Source of the DNA: Pseudomonadota bacterium
Lineage (GTDB): Bacteria > Pseudomonadota > Alphaproteobacteria > Rhizobiales > Devosiaceae
Reading direction: 5' to 3'
NCBI GenBank assembly: GCA_023437755.1
Contig: JAEZFJ010000038.1
Coordinates: 1 to 7,759 of the forward strand
DNA length: 7,759 nt
Positions 5,704 to 7,759 of the stretch are shown one piece after another (position 1 is the stretch's first letter; each line of letters starts with the position of its first letter). A model generated the notes under the pieces. It had not been told where the DNA came from. It saw only the letters and a list, made by a program, of their open reading frames with translations, and ran no database searches. The translations under genes and the position numbers were made by a program.

Positions 5704-6075
5704 TCAGGCGCGGAACAGCTTTTCGCGCGGCACCTTGAGCACGATGCGATCACCCTCGAGACGGTCGATGTGCTCGGGGAACACGTAGCGGTCGGCCGCG
5801 AACAGTCCCTCCTCGTCCACCCGGATGAAACCTTCGCGCAGCAGCTTTTCCTGCATCTCGCGCGGCAGGTCATCGTCGGGACGGAACACGTCCGCCAGGA
5901 TCGAGGTCAGCGTGTTGCGGTCCTGCTCGACGATGGGGCTGCCGGTCACCGTTTCAGGGCCCGGCTGGTTCGGGTTCTCGTCGCTGTGACGGAAGGTCTC
6001 GACCTTGCCGATCAGGTTCATGTCACGATCGACGACGATCATGCCGTCATGGAGGTTGGCTGGAAGCGCGTCCAT
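5704..6075 (-). CDS. DUF2171 / PRC-barrel-like small protein
   Basis: The product is 123 residues, cytoplasmic and acidic. The N-terminal half carries the DUF2171-like pattern HDGMIVVDRDMNLIGKVETFR (9-29), in which a buried G-M-x-V-x-D strand is followed by G-K-V. This resembles PRC-barrel beta units. The second half (about 70-123, REMQEKLLREGFIRVDEEG... and YVFPEHIDRLEGDRIVLKVPREKL) has the D-R-Y-V-x-x-x-x-I-x-x-V pattern often seen at the end of such proteins. The molecular role of the family is unknown. The ATG at 6075 is supported by AGAGGAGA at 6088-6081 on the minus strand; upstream open frame without that site is rejected. It is the last gene of a three-gene minus-strand cluster, 56 bases after the previous stop. 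Its stop abuts the convergent plus-strand stop. Confidence 0.8.
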   Translation of the reverse strand: MDALPANLHDGMIVVDRDMNLIGKVETFRHSDENPNQPGPETVTGSPIVEQDRNTLTSILADVFRPDDDLPREMQEKLLREGFIRVDEEGLFAADRYVFPEHIDRLEGDRIVLKVPREKLFRA

Positions 6076-6131
6076 CTCGTTCTCCTCTAACTGGTATGGA
6101 GGACCAACGGGGGCGGCCCGGTGCCGTTCCC

Positions 6132-6515
6132 CTAGGCGTCGCGCTCTTCCTCGATCCCCTGCGCCAGGTGGAACGCTTCGCGATCGCTGAGATCGACATT
6201 GCGGACCTCCCCGATCGGCTCGCGGCTGCGGCCGCCATCGTCGAGCACTCCCCACCCGTCGTGCCAGGCTACGCCGTCGGCCAGCACCACCACGATCTCC
6301 GAGAAACCGTGCAGGCTGCGGGCCGCCTCTGCCGCACTGAACGCGGCGCCGACGTCCTCGAACTCCGCCTCGTCGGCGTCGACATCGCCCTTGCTCTCCC
6401 ACCACACCGCCGCCCGGGGCCGCCCCTCGGTGCCGGTTTCGATGCCCACCGTCACCGCATCGGGATTGATGCTGCCCGGCTCGGCGCGGCGGAAACGGCG
6501 CTCACTGCTGGTCAT
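6132..6515 (-). CDS. Small acidic protein of unknown function, overlaps upstream gene
   Basis: I do not recognise this 127-residue product. It has a basic N-terminus (MTSSERRFRRAEPG), a beta-rich middle (AVTVGIETG..PRAAVWWESKG, residues about 20-43), then a very acidic stretch (DVDADEAEFEDVG) and a possible ordered segment SEIVVVLADGVAWHDGWGVLDDGG at about 80-102. No signal peptide or membrane segment is seen. I placed the start at the ATG at 6515 because it overlaps the preceding gene's end by 14 bases, with AAGGGG about 7 bases upstream. This indicates translational coupling. The frame is open further upstream but only as a shadow of the previous gene. It probably acts with its neighbours, but nothing in the sequence says how. 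Confidence 0.7.
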   Translation of the reverse strand: MTSSERRFRRAEPGSINPDAVTVGIETGTEGRPRAAVWWESKGDVDADEAEFEDVGAAFSAAEAARSLHGFSEIVVVLADGVAWHDGWGVLDDGGRSREPIGEVRNVDLSDREAFHLAQGIEEERDA

Positions 6516-6801
6516 TGTAGCGCCCCTTGGTCTGGCCGACGCGCTTGGCCAGCGCACCGAAATCGAGTTCGCCGGTTTCCACGTTCGCCAGCCGCAGCAC
6601 CCGGATCGGGAACACGATGGCGTCGCGGTTCGCCGGCGACAAATCCTCCACCGCCCGGTCGCTGCCGGCGACATTGGCCTCGCAGGTGGCCAGCAGCGTA
6701 TCGACCTCGTCGCGCCCGAGCACGCCTTTTTCCACCATGCGGCGGGTCAGCGCCGCCATGGCAATGATCAGCCCTTCGAGCTGCAGGTTCGCTGTGTTCA
6801 T
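6502..6801 (-). CDS. Small conserved-looking protein of unknown function, first gene of cluster
   Basis: The product is 99 residues and appears all-helical and cytoplasmic. The N-terminal part (MNTANLQLEGLIIAMAALTRRMVEKG, then LGRDEVDTLLATCEANVAG) looks like two amphipathic helices with a D-E-V/I-D-x-x-L turn. The middle carries SPANRDAIVFPIRVLRLAN (55-73), and the tail DFGALAKRVGQTKGRYNDQQ. I cannot name a family. The ATG at 6801 is decided by an excellent ribosome-binding site, AGGAGGTGA at 6812-6804, so this is likely a well-translated gene. It heads the minus-strand trio and its end overlaps the next start by 14 bases. It faces ilvD across a 160-base divergent region. Confidence 0.75.
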   Translation of the reverse strand: MNTANLQLEGLIIAMAALTRRMVEKGVLGRDEVDTLLATCEANVAGSDRAVEDLSPANRDAIVFPIRVLRLANVETGELDFGALAKRVGQTKGRYNDQQ

Positions 6802-6854
6802 GGTCACCTCCTGTCGCCGCTCAACGCCTGACAGCCCAATTGCGATGCAGCCAC

Positions 6855-6882
6855 AACCGTACCCGCGGGTACGGTTTTTCTT
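6855..6882 (+). terminator. 22-bp perfect palindrome followed by TTTTT, terminator-like
   Basis: The half-site AACCGTACCCG (6855-6865) is followed directly by its exact complement to 6876. On the plus strand the last two bases run into a T-tract (6875-6879), giving a classic intrinsic-terminator shape with a stem of about 9 bp and a CGCG loop. There is no plus-strand gene upstream for it to terminate. It may stop plus-strand readthrough before ilvD, attenuate ilvD, or act as a dimeric operator between the divergent genes. Confidence 0.6.
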
Positions 6883-6909
6883 GATCGGGGTCTGGAATGG
6901 GTCTAAACA
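6881..6909 (+). promoter_or_regulatory. Weak candidate ilvD promoter
   Basis: TTGATC (6881-6886; 4 of 6 to TTGACA) and TAAACA (6904-6909; 3 of 6 to TATAAT) are separated by exactly 17 bases. If real, transcription would start near 6916, downstream of the terminator-like palindrome and upstream of the second hairpin. The match is poor and it is listed only because of spacing and position. Confidence 0.25.
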
Positions 6910-6923
6910 ACAGGGTGAAAAGC

Positions 6924-6945
6924 CTTGGCGCCTCTGCGCCCCAAG
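6924..6945 (+). promoter_or_regulatory. Hairpin just upstream of the ilvD ribosome-binding site
   Basis: CTTGGCGC (6924-6931) pairs with GCGCC (6936-6940) and AAG (6943-6945), with a CTCT loop and a 2-base bulge, an 8-bp stem. It ends a few bases before AGGA (6949-6952), the likely ilvD ribosome-binding site. It could influence translation of ilvD; this is inference. Confidence 0.35.
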
Positions 6946-6961
6946 CCCAGGAATTCTCGTC

Positions 6962-7759
6962 ATGCCCGCCTATCGTTCCCGTACCACCACCCATGGCCGC
7001 AACATGGCCGGCGCCCGCGGCCTGTGGCGCGCCACCGGCATGAAGGACGGCGACTTCGGCAAGCCGATCATCGCCGTGGTCAACTCGTTCACCCAGTTCG
7101 TGCCGGGCCACGTCCACCTCAAGGACCTCGGCCAGCTGGTGGCGCGCGAGATCGAGGCGGCCGGCGGCGTTGCCAAGGAATTCAACACCATCGCGGTGGA
7201 TGACGGCATCGCCATGGGCCATGACGGCATGCTGTACTCGCTGCCCTCGCGCGACCTGATCGCCGACAGCGTCGAATACATGGTCAACGCGCACTGCGCC
7301 GACGCCATGGTCTGCATCTCCAACTGCGACAAGATCACCCCCGGCATGCTGATGGCCGCGATGCGCATCAACATCCCGGTGGTCTTTGTTTCGGGCGGCC
7401 CGATGGAGGCCGGCAAGGCTATGGTCAAGGGCAAGCTGCAGGCGCTCGACCTCGTCGACGCCATGGTGATGGCAGCGGACGAGAGCTACTCGGACGAGGA
7501 AGTGCAGACGATCGAAGAGAACGCCTGCCCCACCTGCGGCTCGTGCTCGGGCATGTTCACCGCCAACTCGATGAACTGCCTGACCGAAGCGCTGGGGCTG
7601 AGCCTGCCGGGCAACGGCACGACGCTCGCCACCCACTCGGACCGCAAGCGCCTGTTCCAGGAAGCCGGCCACCTCATCGTCGATCTCGCCCGCCGCTGGT
7701 ACGAGCAGGAAGACGCCTCGGTGCTGCCGCGCTCGATCGCCACCAAGGCGGCCTTCGAG
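6962..7759 (+). CDS. ilvD: Dihydroxy-acid dehydratase IlvD, 5' part, cut by window edge
   Basis: IlvD dehydrates 2,3-dihydroxy-isovalerate and -methylvalerate to the 2-oxo acids that become valine, leucine and isoleucine, using an iron-sulfur cluster and Mg. The first 266 codons are present and open to the edge. They begin MPAYRSRTTTHGRNMAGARG as in long enterobacterial-type IlvD. Key residues include D81 in AVDDGIAMGHDGM (78-90), C122-D-K in SNCDKITPGM (120-129) and C195 in CPTCGSCSGMFTANSMNCL (189-207). The early segment reads NSFTQFVPGH (41-50) and lacks the extra Cys that marks the [2Fe-2S] subgroup, so an oxygen-sensitive [4Fe-4S]-type enzyme is inferred. The ATG at 6962 is set by homology, with AGGA about 9 bases upstream. 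The C-terminal half lies outside the window. Confidence 0.96.
   Translation, partial: MPAYRSRTTTHGRNMAGARGLWRATGMKDGDFGKPIIAVVNSFTQFVPGHVHLKDLGQLVAREIEAAGGVAKEFNTIAVDDGIAMGHDGMLYSLPSRDLIADSVEYMVNAHCADAMVCISNCDKITPGMLMAAMRINIPVVFVSGGPMEAGKAMVKGKLQALDLVDAMVMAADESYSDEEVQTIEENACPTCGSCSGMFTANSMNCLTEALGLSLPGNGTTLATHSDRKRLFQEAGHLIVDLARRWYEQEDASVLPRSIATKAAFE

Larger units (their letters stand above)
6802..6961. promoter_or_regulatory. Divergent region between small-protein cluster and ilvD
   Basis: These 160 bases must promote both the minus-strand trio and ilvD. They contain a 22-bp palindrome with a T-tract (6855-6879), a weak candidate ilvD promoter just after it and a hairpin (6924-6945) just before the ilvD ribosome-binding site. 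The ilvD frame is open leftward to an ATG at 6845, which would add 39 residues unlike any IlvD; I treat this as untranslated leader. No leader peptide rich in Ile, Val or Leu codons with its own stop is visible. Confidence 0.55.

Noticed and set aside
5704..6405. 233-codon version of the DUF2171-like gene
   Set aside because: The extra N-terminal part is Arg/Gly-rich shadow of the neighbouring gene. The ATG at 6075 has a strong ribosome-binding site and starts the recognisable domain.
1..7759. Mobile elements, CRISPR arrays, tRNA/rRNA genes
   Set aside because: No direct-repeat array, terminal inverted repeats, transposase or integrase motif, or cloverleaf-like sequence was seen by eye on either strand.

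Overview
The window looks like chromosomal DNA from a high-GC alphaproteobacterium, most likely of the order Sphingomonadales (Erythrobacter/Sphingomonas-type). The reasons are the lysC-ptsP gene order, the protein style of LysC, UbiG and the DUF2171-like protein, and the dense GC-rich coding. This placement is inference from remembered family sequences. No RNA gene, insertion sequence, CRISPR array or phage gene is visible.

Layout. Positions 1-1100 (minus) carry the N-terminal 366 codons of ptsP, the PTS(Ntr) enzyme I with a GAF sensor; the gene runs off the left edge just before its phosphohistidine. Directly upstream on the same strand is lysC (1167-2432), a complete 421-residue aspartate kinase with a TTG start. 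Next, on the same strand, come a secreted cysteine-rich protein of unknown function (2554-3405) and a small three-helix membrane protein (3368-3778). These two touch through an ATGA stop/start overlap, and the signal peptide of the secreted protein appears to be broken by a one-base frameshift. A 130-bp divergent region separates them from a plus-strand pair: a small P-loop kinase-like protein (3909-4382) and ubiG (4459-5196), the ubiquinone O-methyltransferase. A small secreted acidic protein (5266-5703, plus) follows. It converges with zero spacing on a three-gene minus-strand cluster of small proteins (6801 down to 5704), one of which is DUF2171/PRC-barrel-like. The right end holds the first 266 codons of ilvD (dihydroxy-acid dehydratase), divergent from that cluster.

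The recognised genes are core metabolism: the aspartate-family amino-acid pathway (lysC), branched-chain amino acids (ilvD), ubiquinone (ubiG) and nitrogen-PTS signalling (ptsP). The poorly known material is the membrane/secreted pair between lysC and the P-loop gene, and the small-protein cluster beside ilvD. Several well-formed hairpins sit at gene boundaries. The best are a 22-bp perfect palindrome with a T-tract upstream of ilvD and a 10-bp stem whose 3-base loop is the ubiG stop codon. I did not find a convincing new multi-gene defence or mobile system; the membrane/secreted pair is the nearest candidate for something undescribed.
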